Shown: positions 1 to 12,700, counted from the stretch's first letter. The stretch is 64,000 nt of DNA from Ceratodon purpureus (GCA_014871385.1 CM026421.1:10661644-10725643); one strand, 5' to 3'. The notes: generated by a model not told the origin, from the letters alone. Translations and numbers: made by a program.

Positions 1-499
1 TTTTGAGAACTGAATTTTCAGACTAAGTAGAACATTGGCATGAAAATTAGTCAAGCTGATCCGTCACTGAAATTGTGCACGGTGCACATTAAAGCTTCAT
101 TTCAACAAGCTTATCGGCACCCAACCTGTAATCTTGCCCACATAGGCATAGTTTCCTTCCCTACCGCTGCCTCATATTTTTCTCCACATACACTTTGTGA
201 ATTTTGTAGAAAGACATGTACGTAGCAGACTCCAACGTTGGATATGTGTTATGTTTTTAGCATGGTTTCAATCTCTTAGTGAATTCTCAGTAATCTTTCC
301 TTCTCAGTCCTTGTTTGGTTGATATTTGTTTTAGTTTGTCAGATGTAGATGAAGGTGATTGTTTTTCCATATCAGAAATGGTAGTTTATGTGAATTTGGT
401 CTGATCCTGCAGTTAATTTGACTTAATTGAAAACCTTGGTATGTTGCAGATGACGTCACATTTCGTGGAACTGCAACACATTTTACGGAGTTAGTTCAT
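1..499. other. Upstream region of the HET-domain gene
   Basis: No coding region is convincing here. The short open frame at 40-225 has no recognisable composition. A plausible intron acceptor (tgttgcag) lies at about 443-450, so the HET gene may have a non-coding first exon, but no donor could be fixed. Confidence 0.4.
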
Positions 500-2833
500 A
501 TGCCATCCATGACTATGTGTAATTTCTACGAGATGAAATCAGCTATCTGTCAGTTGTACAGAAAGGCCACGGCAATGTTTCATGACCAAATGTTTCCAGT
601 CCTGGCCAACTCGCCGCTCTGTGAAACCTGTAGTGATTTGGACTTATACCAGATCTTTAGTGAAGGTATACATGCAGATTGTCCGATCAAACTTGGCATT
701 CTTGCCACAATCCTTTCGAAGAAGCGCACCTGTGGCCTTTGCCGCCTAGTCTCTCTAGTAATTTCTCGCAGCTGGTGTTTAGAGCTTCACCCAACCGAAG
801 ACCTCACATCTGTGGAAGTCCGGTTTTACGCAAGCTGCTGTGGCTATGAGGATTTGAACCAGCTTCCACAGGGTGTTGGGCCGCTCCCTACATGCGCTCA
901 TCGCATCTATTTGGATGCCGAACGGCCGAGCGCAATAAATAGAATGGTGATGGATAAGAAAATAAAACTTCAGATGCAACTGCAGATGATGGAAGAGAGT
1001 GCGGCGAGGTTTGGGCGTGAACGTGCATTTCATGGGCGTAGGGTGGAGGCGGTGGTGAGCATGAAAAGGATTAAGGAATGGATGCGGATTTGCGAGAAGG
1101 AACACGGTGCGAAGTGTGCCGATGTGTGGAGGTATAGTAATGTCCACGGGCGGTTGCCACAGAGCGCAAGAATGATTGATGTGGATCAAATGGCGATAGT
1201 TGAGGCATCGCAGGACTGCATACACCGGTATGTCGCGCTCAGCTATGTCTGGGGAAATGTGAACACGGAGTATAAAACCGTCTCACTAAATTTGGCGGAG
1301 CGACGTCTGAGGGGCGCTCTCGAAAGCGTGGCGTTGCCGAGCACTATCTGCGATGCCATCAAGGTCGTGAGGGAGCTGGGAGAAAAGTATCTGTGGGTTG
1401 ATGCTCTGTGTATTGTTCAAGACAATCCTGATGACAAGAAGATCCAGATTGAGAAAATGCATTTGATCTATGGCTTGGCAGAACTAACTATTGTTGCGGC
1501 TGGCGGCAATTCTGCGGACGCTTCACTCCCAGGTTTAAAGCCTAGGTCACATCAGGAGCTACAGCATATTGAAAGAATCCAATCGCTGTCCCTGGCCATG
1601 CCGCTCAGGATGCTTGACGAGACAATGGCTGAGTCAGTGTGGAACACACGCGGTTGGACGTATCAGGAGGCTATTCTGTCACGACGGAAGCTTTTCTTCA
1701 CAAACGAGCAACTCTTCTTTCAGTGTCACTGTCAGGTGTTCTCCGAGGATGTGATAGCTGAGAGCAGTAAGGAATTAGCAGATTATCCAGGAAGACGTTG
1801 CAACTACATCCCAAGGTTCATGGGGTTACACTCATTGAAAGGGGTCGAGCACCGAGATATTGAGAAGACTGACTGGAGCTTCATCTTCCGAAAATTAATT
1901 GAGTCATATACCCGACGGCTGTTGACAAACCCTGCTGACATCTACGATGCCATCTTTGCCATTATTACAATGTTTTTTGCGCATTTGCCGGATGTGAAGA
2001 AAGGGTTTTTGTTTGGCATGCCAGCCATGGTCTGGGACCGACGGGGTCATGCGATACTGGAACACGCTATGCTCTGGCAACCAGGACTAGGTGCACCTGC
2101 GCATGCTCGTCGTCACGTTGATACAGAGTTGGTCATTACGCCGAGTTGGTCGTGGGCCGGCTGGGAGGGTAGTATAACGTATGGCATCAGCAGTGAGCAA
2201 CTTGACGGGTTCCTTGATGATTCACAAAATGCCTCCGTTTCGCTGGTCGATGAATGGATCATTGGCGATATGGACGGGCGGGCCAGGCGGATCTCCACGA
2301 GGCGCCATCTGCAGACTCGTGACACTCCTCATGATATAGCATCATACTTGGGGCCTTCGAACTCTTGTGCATCGCTTGTTGACGAGGGTGACAGTCTTGC
2401 GCCAGGAACGCTGCTGTTCCGCACCACTGCTGCATCTTTGAAGGTGCGGAGAATCGATCTTCCCGTCAACACCAACGTCCAGTTGGAACGTGGGCGTCGT
2501 CTGCACTATGATAGCATGTTTCATTCTGTCTTTGAGATCTTCAAGGATACTTTGCTGTCTGCAACGATGGGTAGGATTGTGCTGCCATCCGACACCGATA
2601 CAACTATGCCCCTTGAATTTGTGGTCCTCTCCTGTTGTACTTTGGATCACGAGAACTCCGACACTTATGATAGTCAGATGTTCGGGAACTCCTATGACGG
2701 GTGTTTGTTGAATGTTATGGCTGTTAAAACAGCCGATGGACTAGAAGTGTCTGAGAGACTCGGGGTGGGTGTGATTGTAGAGCCGGCTTGGGTTGCAGCA
2801 GGGATTCAGGACCGGGTGGTACGGTTGCAATGA
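500..2833 (+). CDS. HET-domain (heterokaryon incompatibility-type) protein, single exon, 777 aa
   Basis: A single uninterrupted frame encodes 777 residues. The N-terminus carries two Cys pairs (CETC near residue 41 and CGLC near 78), the layout of many fungal HET proteins. The HET core follows: YVALSYVWG at about 244-252, LWVDALCIVQD at about 298-308, and a NTRGWTYQEAILSRR block near 395. In fungi HET domains act in allorecognition and programmed cell death; what a plant copy does is not known from the sequence. The ~375-residue tail has no motif I recognise. The gene has no intron, unlike all its protein-coding neighbours except the calmodulin-like gene, and lies about 325 bp from a convergent plant-like gene. 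Transfer from a fungus is the simplest inference. The upstream Met is used because it gives the longest frame including the Cys region; a later Met (residue 6 or 12) cannot be excluded. Confidence 0.88.
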   Translation: MPSMTMCNFYEMKSAICQLYRKATAMFHDQMFPVLANSPLCETCSDLDLYQIFSEGIHADCPIKLGILATILSKKRTCGLCRLVSLVISRSWCLELHPTEDLTSVEVRFYASCCGYEDLNQLPQGVGPLPTCAHRIYLDAERPSAINRMVMDKKIKLQMQLQMMEESAARFGRERAFHGRRVEAVVSMKRIKEWMRICEKEHGAKCADVWRYSNVHGRLPQSARMIDVDQMAIVEASQDCIHRYVALSYVWGNVNTEYKTVSLNLAERRLRGALESVALPSTICDAIKVVRELGEKYLWVDALCIVQDNPDDKKIQIEKMHLIYGLAELTIVAAGGNSADASLPGLKPRSHQELQHIERIQSLSLAMPLRMLDETMAESVWNTRGWTYQEAILSRRKLFFTNEQLFFQCHCQVFSEDVIAESSKELADYPGRRCNYIPRFMGLHSLKGVEHRDIEKTDWSFIFRKLIESYTRRLLTNPADIYDAIFAIITMFFAHLPDVKKGFLFGMPAMVWDRRGHAILEHAMLWQPGLGAPAHARRHVDTELVITPSWSWAGWEGSITYGISSEQLDGFLDDSQNASVSLVDEWIIGDMDGRARRISTRRHLQTRDTPHDIASYLGPSNSCASLVDEGDSLAPGTLLFRTTAASLKVRRIDLPVNTNVQLERGRRLHYDSMFHSVFEIFKDTLLSATMGRIVLPSDTDTTMPLEFVVLSCCTLDHENSDTYDSQMFGNSYDGCLLNVMAVKTADGLEVSERLGVGVIVEPAWVAAGIQDRVVRLQ

Positions 2834-3158
2834 TGAACAGATCCTTCAAAATTGCAATAGTCGACCCTTGTACTGAAACGCAAACAAAGGACAATATGAG
2901 GTGGAATGCTCTTTTGAACCTACATCTTGACGGGCAAGTATGTGATTAGCAGTGAGAGTGTTTGTAAGAATGGTATCCCTGCTTTTAATCAAGATTCTCT
3001 ATGCAGTAATTCTGTCAATTTGATGGTAAATCTAAGAGACCAAAACAATTTCCACATTGACATGTCTGGTCTTTCGAAAAGCGCATGAAACGTCACGTCT
3101 TTCCTGCAATTCAGAGTGATAAGGTGAGTCGTTGAGGAGGAAGATGAGAGCAGCTAGC
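2834..3158. other. Convergent intergenic spacer
   Basis: About 325 bp between two convergent stop codons, presumably 3' UTRs of both genes. No repeat or RNA gene seen. Confidence 0.5.
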
Positions 3159-5363
3159 CTACGAGATGAGTCTCAGACTCGGACTGATGAGATCTTTCTT
3201 GTCCATGTGAACGCTATGGCAGTCGGACACCGGAATCAAGGGCAGGCTCTCCAGGTTGCCCAGCCCCTGTGACTCCAGAAGCACGATGTCCTCAATGTCA
3301 GGGTCAGGCGTGTCGCGGTGCAGGCTCCTCCACTCACTATCTGCGGGGCTCTTGGTTGCAGGGGTTGGGGTTTCACATGGCTCTGTCTCTGGTGACGATT
3401 TACTCATGTCGAGGTTGTAGGCGCCGTTGGCCGACTCTTGGCCAACGAGGTGTGGTGTCCGAGCATAGGGGTCTTCAAATTGCTCCGCCTCGAAGGCTGC
3501 AGGTATTTTCACTTCCAATAAGTCTTTCTTGACAACAATAGGGAGTGCAGGCTTTCCAAATGGGTGCACAAAAGGTAATGCCTGAGTTTCAACCACTGTA
3601 CAAATGTAGCAAAACAATGGTATCAATTTTCCTGCCACTATGCTGTAAACATGGCTGTTAGTTAATATCAAAATTTTCAGCAAGTTGGTTCAACATGTAG
3701 TGCTGAGTACAATGAGAGTTGTCTTACGAATAGGAGGAACGATGGTGAGAGGAGGCAGCTTTGCTTTCCGTGGCTCGGGGCATGATAGATCATCTTTATG
3801 CGTGTCAACAGCGTCGTCGAGCTTCAGTGCTTCTTGTTTAGGCTGCTCTTCCGGTTGCTCTGTCAGGTATGATGCAGATTCTTCGTCAGAATTTTCCTGT
3901 TCATGTTCAGGAACATCAGGCTCAGCAAGTTTAGCAAGTTCGGCAGGCTGAGGAGATTCAAGAGGTTCGTGTTCCTGATCAGACTGGTCCTCTTGCTTCT
4001 CATGCGTGTTCTCCAGCATAAGCACTTCACCAGCATCTGGCTCCTCCTGTTAGATGGCAGGAAAAGAATTTTTATCACGTAATGAAATTGAGGTATTTCT
4101 TCTACTAGCCTTTGTTTTAGATAGAACTCAGTGACCCCTGTTTTTGCTACGCACTTTCATACATTGCCATACATTTGAGCTGATGCACCCCGCCATATCC
4201 AACATCTGTGATAACAGAGTCGCAGAGGGATCACTTCCTAAGCGAGCCAGAGAATAGCACGATATGCGGAGAAGCTCTTCTTGGAGCTGCGAGGCATCCT
4301 TTCTTGATTACAAAGTAACCTCCTCGTAGATATCAACGTTTAGCAAATTTTTGAGAGTTTCTTGCAATGTTGCACGTCGTTCATGAGCAATTTCCTCATC
4401 TGTGCAGATTCTTAGGTACACACATTTCAATACTGGATTTTTCTCGGAAAGTAATAGCATGAAATGCATGCTTTCTGAACCTGACTTATAATCCTTAACG
4501 ATAGTCTGAGAACGCAAGAGCAGCTTACATCCAGATCGATAATCTCAGCCTTCCGCAAAGGGGGCTCCCAACGGATGGGCTCTGACCCTGAGATCACTGC
4601 CACACGAGCAGCCTGCACTTAACATATATGTCAGCAAGTTATTTGGAATATGGGCTTGGTGATCCAGATCTACAATTTCCGGGTTACGTTGGGATCCTTG
4701 GACCATGCGAGTACAGAGTTGAGCAACAGGTAGCCCTAGATTTGACAACAAAATTGACATGGAAAGCAGAGACTATCAAAGAAAAGTGGAATTGCGTACC
4801 CTAGCTTGCGGCAAGTCACCAGCAAGATTCTTCTGTGCGATCACAGGGACGGTACTCATAAGGGCTTGGAAGAATGCAGCCCCAGACAACATACCAAGTG
4901 GACTAGTCGAACATTCCTGACCATACTCGATGTTCAACAGTTCGTTGGCGGTCAAGATAGCCTGAACTCGCTCCTCAACATCTTCCTTGTCTGTTCTGGT
5001 TTTCTGATTCCCCTCCTCGCCACTCAAAGCAGCTAACGCAGTCGTTCTAGATTCTTTCTCGTCAACCTCTTCGATGCTCAGATTGGAAGGGTATTCGTAG
5101 CTCGACTCCACGTCCGACTCATCCTCATCACTAGACACTGAATCAGGGGTATGGATAAAGATGGAGGGTGGCGAAGCGGGATTGTTAATCACCGACGAAG
5201 ATATGTACAAGGAGGATATGCACGAGGCTGGGTCATTGACACTGGTTACAGCTTGGATGGGTTTTAAGGCTTCACGTTTGCCTGTCAGTTGGACTTTGTG
5301 ACGGCCATGAGATTTCATGGGCCGGGGTTCAGCAATGTCATCTTTGGATACCCCACATCCCAT
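3159..5363 (-). CDS. Unrecognised acidic protein with N-terminal MGCGVSK lipidation motif (multi-exon)
   Basis: On the minus strand exon 1 (5363-4800) starts MGCGVSKDD and runs 188 residues to a gtacgc donor. Gly2 and Cys3 form the classical N-myristoylation plus palmitoylation signature, so peripheral membrane attachment is expected. The exon is rich in Ser, Glu and Asp. Probable middle exons at about 4.5-4.75 kb encode short segments each ending in an EIVDLD or EIIDLD motif. A further exon (4046-3728) is strongly acidic (EEPDAGEVL to PPI), and the last exon (3595-3159) contains a short PFGKPALPIVVKKDLLEVKIP stretch before the stop. Splice sites fit GT-AG for exon 1, the acidic exon and the last exon; the region 4.05-4.75 kb is uncertain. 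I recognise no family. The shared VDLD/IDLD ends of adjacent small exons hint at an internal exon duplication. Confidence 0.62.
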
Positions 5364-7373
5364 GACGGTCAGAAATCTCAGTAGTTTCTCAATTGTTCCG
5401 CACTACTGCTGTACCTTCAAAGATCTGACGGGAGATCAAACTCCTGTACCCACCCGGTTACATTCTTCACTGCATCCAGATCTGGGCGGTAACATGTAAA
5501 CCGAAAAGTACGCTAACAGTCGTCCCCGATCCTCCCTCATGTTGCTCATCTCCCTACCTCCCAATCATAAGTAAACAGACTCCAACCTCGTAGACCAAAC
5601 GCTCATCAACCTTTCACATCCCACTCCCCAAAGACTTACCCTCAACTGATCTCTACACAAAACAATTCGAACCAAGTCGAAAAACTCCAGAACATGTTCG
5701 ATTCCCACAGCAAGAACTTCACATGGAGCACAGAAAACCTTTTCCTAGAACCACCCTACATATCAACGACACCACCTAGCATCCTACTCAAAGTCCACAA
5801 ACTCTCTCATTCACAAATTCCCCCAAGATAAAACTTCTGGACTCATCTTCAATTCTCCCCGAGTACACATCTCACAGATAACATGTATCAACGACAGGTA
5901 TCAACGACGTTCAATATGGACTTCACTGTCTTCACAGCAAGTTCAGAGTACTACTTCACCGGTTTCATGACATTGACTGAATTTCCGACGTCTGCATGGA
6001 TAAACTGAGGAGAAGAAAAGGGTACAATCAGTTCGGGACTACAGTGAAGTGCCACTGAAAGCATGCAAAGCAGCATGCATGCGTGCATGCATGCAGCACG
6101 TAGTACGTTGAGGGAGGCAGGGTGGGGAGAGGCATGTACGGTGAAACCGCCTCATCTCCCAATCTCTTCCCCTGCAACGCAAAGCTCACCCCTGTTAAGT
6201 GTGATCGGATGGCAAACGGACTCTCCGGCTGGTTCACCGAACTGTCTGCTGATCGAAGCTTCGAAACGACACTGTCTCTGCGATGAGTTGCATTTGTCGT
6301 GCAGGCATGCATCACACACACACATAGTTGTAAATGTATGTGAACGTTGTCATTTTCTAGCAAACTCTATGCTTCTCACTTATTATTCTGAGCAAAAAGA
6401 GACTTGGTGAGTTGAAATGGTCACAATGGTCACAACAGATAAGAAAAAGTTCACTTTTCCATGTTTTCAGTTAGAAAAACAAGGACAAGTTTTGAGTCAG
6501 AAGTGACATGGTTGCTAGTAGTGTTGTTTCTGCATGCCAAGTTTATGATCAGGTGTGTCTTCAGTTCATACAGGTTTAAGGTCAACATGCATATTTTTCA
6601 GAACAATGTTAGTGGCTCTTCATTGGTCCACTTAATAGTTTAACATTTAGTCTCTTTTACTAGCCTGCTAGAGTCAGTTTTGATAGACATCCTTCGTCTA
6701 TTATTGGAACTTTAGTTTTTGGACCTTTCAAAATTCATAGAAAATTTAATACAACTCCAAAAAATTTGTCGCTTTTTGGTGTTGGTACAAAATGAATGCA
6801 ACATGAGGACTTCACTGTGGATTTTGTAGGATGTGATAAATCAGTGACTTAAATTTTAATTATGAATCTGGCCTAAGTGCAATAGAAAAACAAAGGAAAG
6901 AGATATTACAGAAAGGCCTTTGTCCTGCTGTGAATGTTTTCTTTGGTTTTTATGCTTTCCAGCATTATGTGATGCTGCAATGAGCCTTTGGCTTCCAGAT
7001 GAAGGTACCAATGACGGCATGCTTTGTAATAATGTGGTATAGAGTGTCATGTGTGATATCTTGCTTACAAGGAAACTGACTTACGGTATTAATAGTTCTA
7101 AGAGGGCTAAGAGGGCTGTTGTGAAGGATTATAAGTTCAAGAAGGTTTAAACATATGTATTTTGAAAGTTGGCTTGAACCAAAAAATTACCAAATGACAA
7201 ATGATTTGGAGTTAACGTTGGAGGTGGAGGCCTATACTTCTATGACAATATTCCTCTGAAAACTTCCAAATATCCATTCAATTGGTTTATTTGATGATTT
7301 AAGAGAATCTCTCTCCCTTACAAGACAAACATAAGTTTTTAAACTTTGTAATGTTTTTATAATTAAACATGTA
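5364..7373. other. Intergenic region with TGCA palindrome cluster
   Basis: About 2 kb upstream of the MGCGVSK gene; the part near 5.4-6.0 kb is probably its promoter and 5' UTR. At 6062-6095 GCATGC/TGCATGCA palindromes are stacked. The remainder becomes AT-rich after 6.4 kb. No supported gene. Confidence 0.4.
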
Positions 7374-7384
7374 TTAACCCCTAA

Positions 7385-7945
7385 CTGCGTAGGTGTCCAT
7401 TAGGAGAAATGTGGGGTCTCCAAAAGGCCTTGTAAGACAGCCCGAGGTAGGTGAACTTGCTGCCCACGCATGGGTCTCTAAGTAATCCGATTGGTGGATA
7501 TACTGCCCGCTGACAGCGTCAAGAGCTACACTGTTGCCAGCGTCATTACTGCTGGCACTGTCACAGGAAGTTTTTGAAACGTTAGCCGGGGCTAATGCAG
7601 TATGAATTAGCCCCCTAAAATGCATACCTTGCCGGGGCTAATCTGACGTTAGCCGGGGCTAAATTGACGATAGCCGGGGCTAAAATGCGGCAGTTTAGAC
7701 CCTCACAAACTTTAGCGCCGGGGGCTAACGTCTCCAAAACTTCCAGTGTGTTGACACGCCTTTGCTGGCAACAATTGTCTAGACCTACAAAATTTACTAT
7801 TGGCAGAAACGTGGTGCCATTGGTGCCAACAGATAAAGTGCATGGTTTCACCAAAATTTTAGGCGTGCGTGGAAAACCTAAAGGCCTTTTAGAGACCCTA
7901 GATTTCCCCTATGCCATTTTTTGGACAGTTTTTGAGTTTTTTCAG
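7385..7945. mobile_element. Fold-back type element with ~190 bp imperfect inverted arms
   Basis: The left arm at about 7400-7600 and the right arm at about 7730-7945 are imperfect reverse complements. Matched segments in order are GGGTCTCCAAAAGGCCTT (7414 on) against the reverse complement of the 7875-7910 stretch, GTTGCCAGC near 7534 against the complement near 7768, and a GGAAGTTTT-GA-ACGTTAGCC block near 7565 against the complement near 7735. The loop holds several copies of GCCGGGGCTAA, some inverted. A TTAACCCCTAA motif lies just outside at 7374. No transposase is seen, so this is a non-autonomous element by inference. Confidence 0.55.
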
Positions 7946-9781
7946 GTTTGAAGAGCTATAACTTTTGCATATATATTAGATTTTTGGAAATGATTTGAAA
8001 ACAGAAGTTTTAATTCCGGGCATTTTTATGCATTTTGATGGTTGCAACTTTGGGGGCATATTTCTCCTTCATTTAGTGTCTTATTCCAAAAGAACTTAAT
8101 GAAATAGATTCCTCTTGAAGTCTTGTTATCATAATAGAATTTTCATGTCAATCCAAGATTCCAAATGGTAGTAAATGTTTGAGAGTCATTTTAGTGTACA
8201 AGTCTCTTTTGGAGACTTTTTGCATCTTGGATCAAATGGATCATTTTTTAGGCTACTTTTTTACAAAGCAAGGCCATTTTAGCCTTTTAGGGCACATCAC
8301 ATTTTTACAAGGGTTTGTTTTGGTACTGATGTGTTCATCTTATAGTTTAATTTGTTTTTCATTTGAGTAGTTTTAAGAACCAATCTGATCACCTCTAATG
8401 TTTTGATAAGAAAATTTTAGCATCCTTTTTCAAGAATAAAACATTACAATCTTGCAATCTATATGGCCAAATGAATCCAAGTTTGATTCACGTCATCTAC
8501 AACATGTATACATAAAATTGTATAGTTATCATTTTCATATATCACTTCAATTTATACCTATGGCGCATCAAAAGCAATGATGTGTTTTCCCAAAAAAATG
8601 TCATCGGCCTTTAGTGGTTAAGTTCAAATTATTTGGTTGGTCATTGTTTAATTGGCTTGGACATTGTAGGGTATAACCGTATAGAGAGTGGAGTTTAGGA
8701 TTACATTGCCTATTTTCTCGAAAACCATGAAGTAAAATTAGATGAATGATGAAATATCTTGAAAATTTGTTACTAGGTTTGAGATTGATCCATGGCATGT
8801 CTTTGAATTGAGCTAAGCAGAATTTCTCATTTCCTCGAGCTTAGGCTCATTGTGATTGAAGAATATTAGTAGAAAATGTTTCTTGATACTAGACATATGA
8901 TGATTGTAGCCAATTGCATTGCAGAGAAAATCATGCCATTGTCAGATCTCTATTCAACAGAACGATGCCTATGTTTCTAGAATAGATCTCCAAAATAGAT
9001 ATCCAAAATAGATCTTATGATTGAAGTGTGCTTCAAGCACCTTGAGCAACTTGTGGTGGTGCACATATAAACATTAGAACAAGACATTCATTCAATTATT
9101 AGAATGAGATGCGCAGATCAGACATTGGGTTTAACTGTTTAAATTTATTTACGTATTATCATATTGATTTTTATTCAAAATTGATAATAAAACCTATAAC
9201 TTACTATTTTAAATTTCAATAGAAAATAACCAAATTTAATTAAAAAAAATTGAAGTATAGTTAACAAGACTAACAGAAGTCAAGACAATCAAACTTAAAT
9301 AAAAACGTTACATAAACAAATAACATAACTCCATATTATTCCTAATTAGTATTTAAAATTCACTCCAAAGACTGTCCCCCTGCCAGCGATATCCTAAACC
9401 GTCACTAGACCTAAAACACACTCCACCAAACAATCACCTCCCAAGTACATAACAAACCCGTAAATCTACAAAACAGAGAGAGAGAGCCGCATTTGCGCAC
9501 GGTGACGGAGTTGCATAATGTTCCCCAAAGAGCGTCGGAAGTGGTTTTCGGAGGGTCCGAAGAAATGTGGAAGCGATGGTCGGAGCAGCTCACGTCGGAG
9601 ACGAAGCTCACGGCACGGACTCCAATTGCATTGCTACTCGTCGTCTCCACGATCCTCTCTCCTCGCAACTTGCTTCTGATCCGGCAATGAGTCCGCATTC
9701 GGTTGAGCTTCTTCTCGCGTTCTAGGGTTTAAGGGAGTCACAAACAGAGGGAAGCGAAGTGGAGCTTGTGGAAGACCTACC
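7946..9781. other. AT-rich intergenic region and ARP9 5' region
   Basis: 7.95-9.36 kb is AT-rich and low in complexity with no supported gene. Composition changes near 9.4 kb, where a (GA)n tract (9477-9488) precedes the probable ARP9 5' UTR. Confidence 0.4.
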
Positions 9782-12700
9782 ATGGCCAATGCTGGCGGAA
9801 GCGCGCCCCGCGGCGCATTGCCTCAGCCTACTTCTCAGCAGGTACGATTCGTTCTACGATGCAATCGCTGTAGGTGCCAACCTTAGAGGTGGAAAAAGCA
9901 TTTGTGAAAATAATTTGTGCAAATAATTTGTGGAAAAAATTTGGGAGAAGAATTTTGAGGGAGGAATTAGAGCTCTACTAGTAGAAGTGCAATCGGATCG
10001 TTGCGTATGGTGGAAGAAGATTTTTGATTTTGATTTTTTTCATATTGAATTGATTGTAATTGTAATTTAAATTTTTTTGCTGGTTTTTGTCGATTTGGGG
10101 TTTTTAGGGTTTAGGATGTGATTGCTGATGTGTTGCAGTGGTTGGTTTAGTTGCGGGTAGTGATGGTGTGTGTTGGTGGCAATTGAGAAGGTGTGGTGTT
10201 TGGAGGATGGTTATATTTTGGCATTGATGATGTTGGAGTTTGGGAGTTTTTTGATGAGGTTTATGTGTGTGAGCAGGATTATTACAAATCGTTGATGCCA
10301 TCTCAGCTTCTTGCGGAGCGTGGGGAAGAGATTGTTGTTATAAACCCTGGTATGATCATGAGATGTACCTATTAATTCCTCTGTCTGGTATTTTGGGAAT
10401 GGCATAGATGAATGATTGTGAGAGGTTTTGGAATGAGGGGTTCTTGGTTGATTGCCGACGGGGGTGTTGTGTCTCGTAGAGATTGTACTGATTTGGAGCT
10501 TGGCTGACCAGGGTCAGCAAATGTTCGGATTGGCCTTGCATCTGCGAAGGCGCCTGTGAGTGTGCCACACTGCATAGCGCATCAGCTGCGAATTAATGGT
10601 AATGAGCAAGATGCGGCTGAATTGCCGAAAAAAGGAGCAGTCGGCGAGGGTTGGGTATTGCTTGCACCTGACTTGGGTGATTTAATTCGGGTGTAGAGAT
10701 GACGAAGAGATGCTGAGCTCTTTTAATGTTCTAGTCGCACTAGCAGGAATGAAGCTGTTGAAGGCTGTGGTTTCATAGCTGCATAATGAAGACTTAAAAG
10801 TTCATTGATGCAATGTGGCTAAATTATAAATGTGGATTAAATGATGGGAGATGGTTCTGTTTGCTAGTATACTACATTGTAATGAACACTGCTAAATCTT
10901 GCCTTTTCCTTGTTAGGGTTTTGGGCGTCGCTCACCTAAGTCACAGTTGAAGACATGGGTACATATTCAGTTTTTATTAACAAGTTTGCTCTGGTTATGA
11001 CAGTTTGGGACATCGTCATTAACAGCATCAAGGGTTGATGAACGAGAAGATACTCTTGAGCTGGTATAGCTCGCAGCCTGTGTCTCCTTTAGATTGTAGT
11101 TGCAGCTGTCTTATTTTTATGACTTTTTTGTCAAGTGAAAAGTTTTGAGGAGCGCTTATTTTGTAACCTTACTGATTACATGAGGTAGTTTTAGTGAAGA
11201 CTCGTGACCAGTTGTATTCGACTCTCAAGCTTCTACTGGTTCATTTGAGGTAGGTTTTTTCTTCATTAATCATTCTGTCGAATTTTGGATCCCAGGTCGT
11301 TTCCCAGTTGAAGATCAGGTCATTTTTCTCTGAAAAGGTAAGATAGCTTATCCATCAGTGCAAACTCTGAGCAACCTACCCGAGTTGTGCAATGTTCTTC
11401 TTTGTCATTACTATGTTCTAGTTGTTGTGATTTACATCTTTCTTAAACTTTAGGATGCTATAGAAGAAATTAGTTTCTATTAATGGTTGCAGTTTTAGGA
11501 TTGCTACATCACAAGCTGCGGAGGAGAATTTTTGTAAGATTGGCTTGAAACAAAGTAACACTGCCTTCATGGTTGAGTTTAAATTCGAGGAGTAACTTAA
11601 ATGGTGTAGGGCCAGGCAGGTGCGGGGAACTCAGATAATTGCGAATTGCTTCCAAAGGAGCGGGATACAGGTTTTGAATGGACCAATGTAGAGGATACCG
11701 TTTCTGGCGAGCGTTCAACACCGAGATTCCAAAAACCTTCAACTTCCAATGCCAGAGCAGATGGTATAACCAGAACGCACTACTTGTTTATGTATTATTA
11801 GTCACCGTGGTGTGGTGATCTTCAAAATTTAAGACTTGTCATCACATGTAGATTGAACAATATTTTAATTGTATTATTGCTTGTGCAATTTTTCCAAGTC
11901 AGCATCTCGCGAAGAGGCATCTAAATGCTAGATTGTTCATTGAGACGATTCACCTTCAATGAAGCTCGATATGTTAGTCAATTGATGTTGAAGTTTAATT
12001 TGTAATGTTCGTAAGATTTTCTTTGGAATCATGACAATAACAGGGGAAAGGGTATGACAGACGCAGATGACGACTTCTCTAAACAGAAGCTTGATAGGCC
12101 TAAAACGTACCGCAAGTACATCTGTGGAGATGAAGCACTAAAAATTCCAGCTTCCCAGCCGTTCACTTTATCTCGGCCTATGTGTCGGGGGCGTCTCAAT
12201 ATATCTAATAAATATTCTATGCAGCAGGTATGCCAGTTTTGTTAGCGTGTGCACTCGGCTTTCGTTGGTCAGGCTATGCAGTTCAGCTCTTCACATGATT
12301 TTGTATCACTTATGAATCAGTGGATAGTTGTTTTGATTTATTATTTTTATTATCTTTTAAATTATTTACGGATTACTCTTGCGGTGTGATCTTGTTGAAC
12401 AAAACGTTATTTTTCATTGTTGTTCTTCCCTGCTAATCTGGATTAAACCCTAGAATTGTCTCTTCATTTTGAGGAAGGGAATAAATAATCTAGCGTCACA
12501 AATCTAATATTTTTCTTGTTATGACTCTTGTCTACAAATGTGCTGTCCAGGTTTGTGATGACATCTACAGAATATGGGATTACATTTTAACAGAGAAATG
12601 CCAAATAGGCTCCAAATTGCGACCAAGATTTTCAGCCGTTTTGGTTGTCCCTGATACTCTTGATAATCGAGGTAATGTTCTGCATCTTTTCGAGTTTTAA

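Noticed and set aside
779-1225. 148-residue minus-strand frame
   Set aside because: Shadow of the HET-domain gene with no recognisable composition.
500-2833. HET gene as fungal contamination
   Set aside because: The sequence is contiguous with plant genes with no visible junction, though only reads can settle it.
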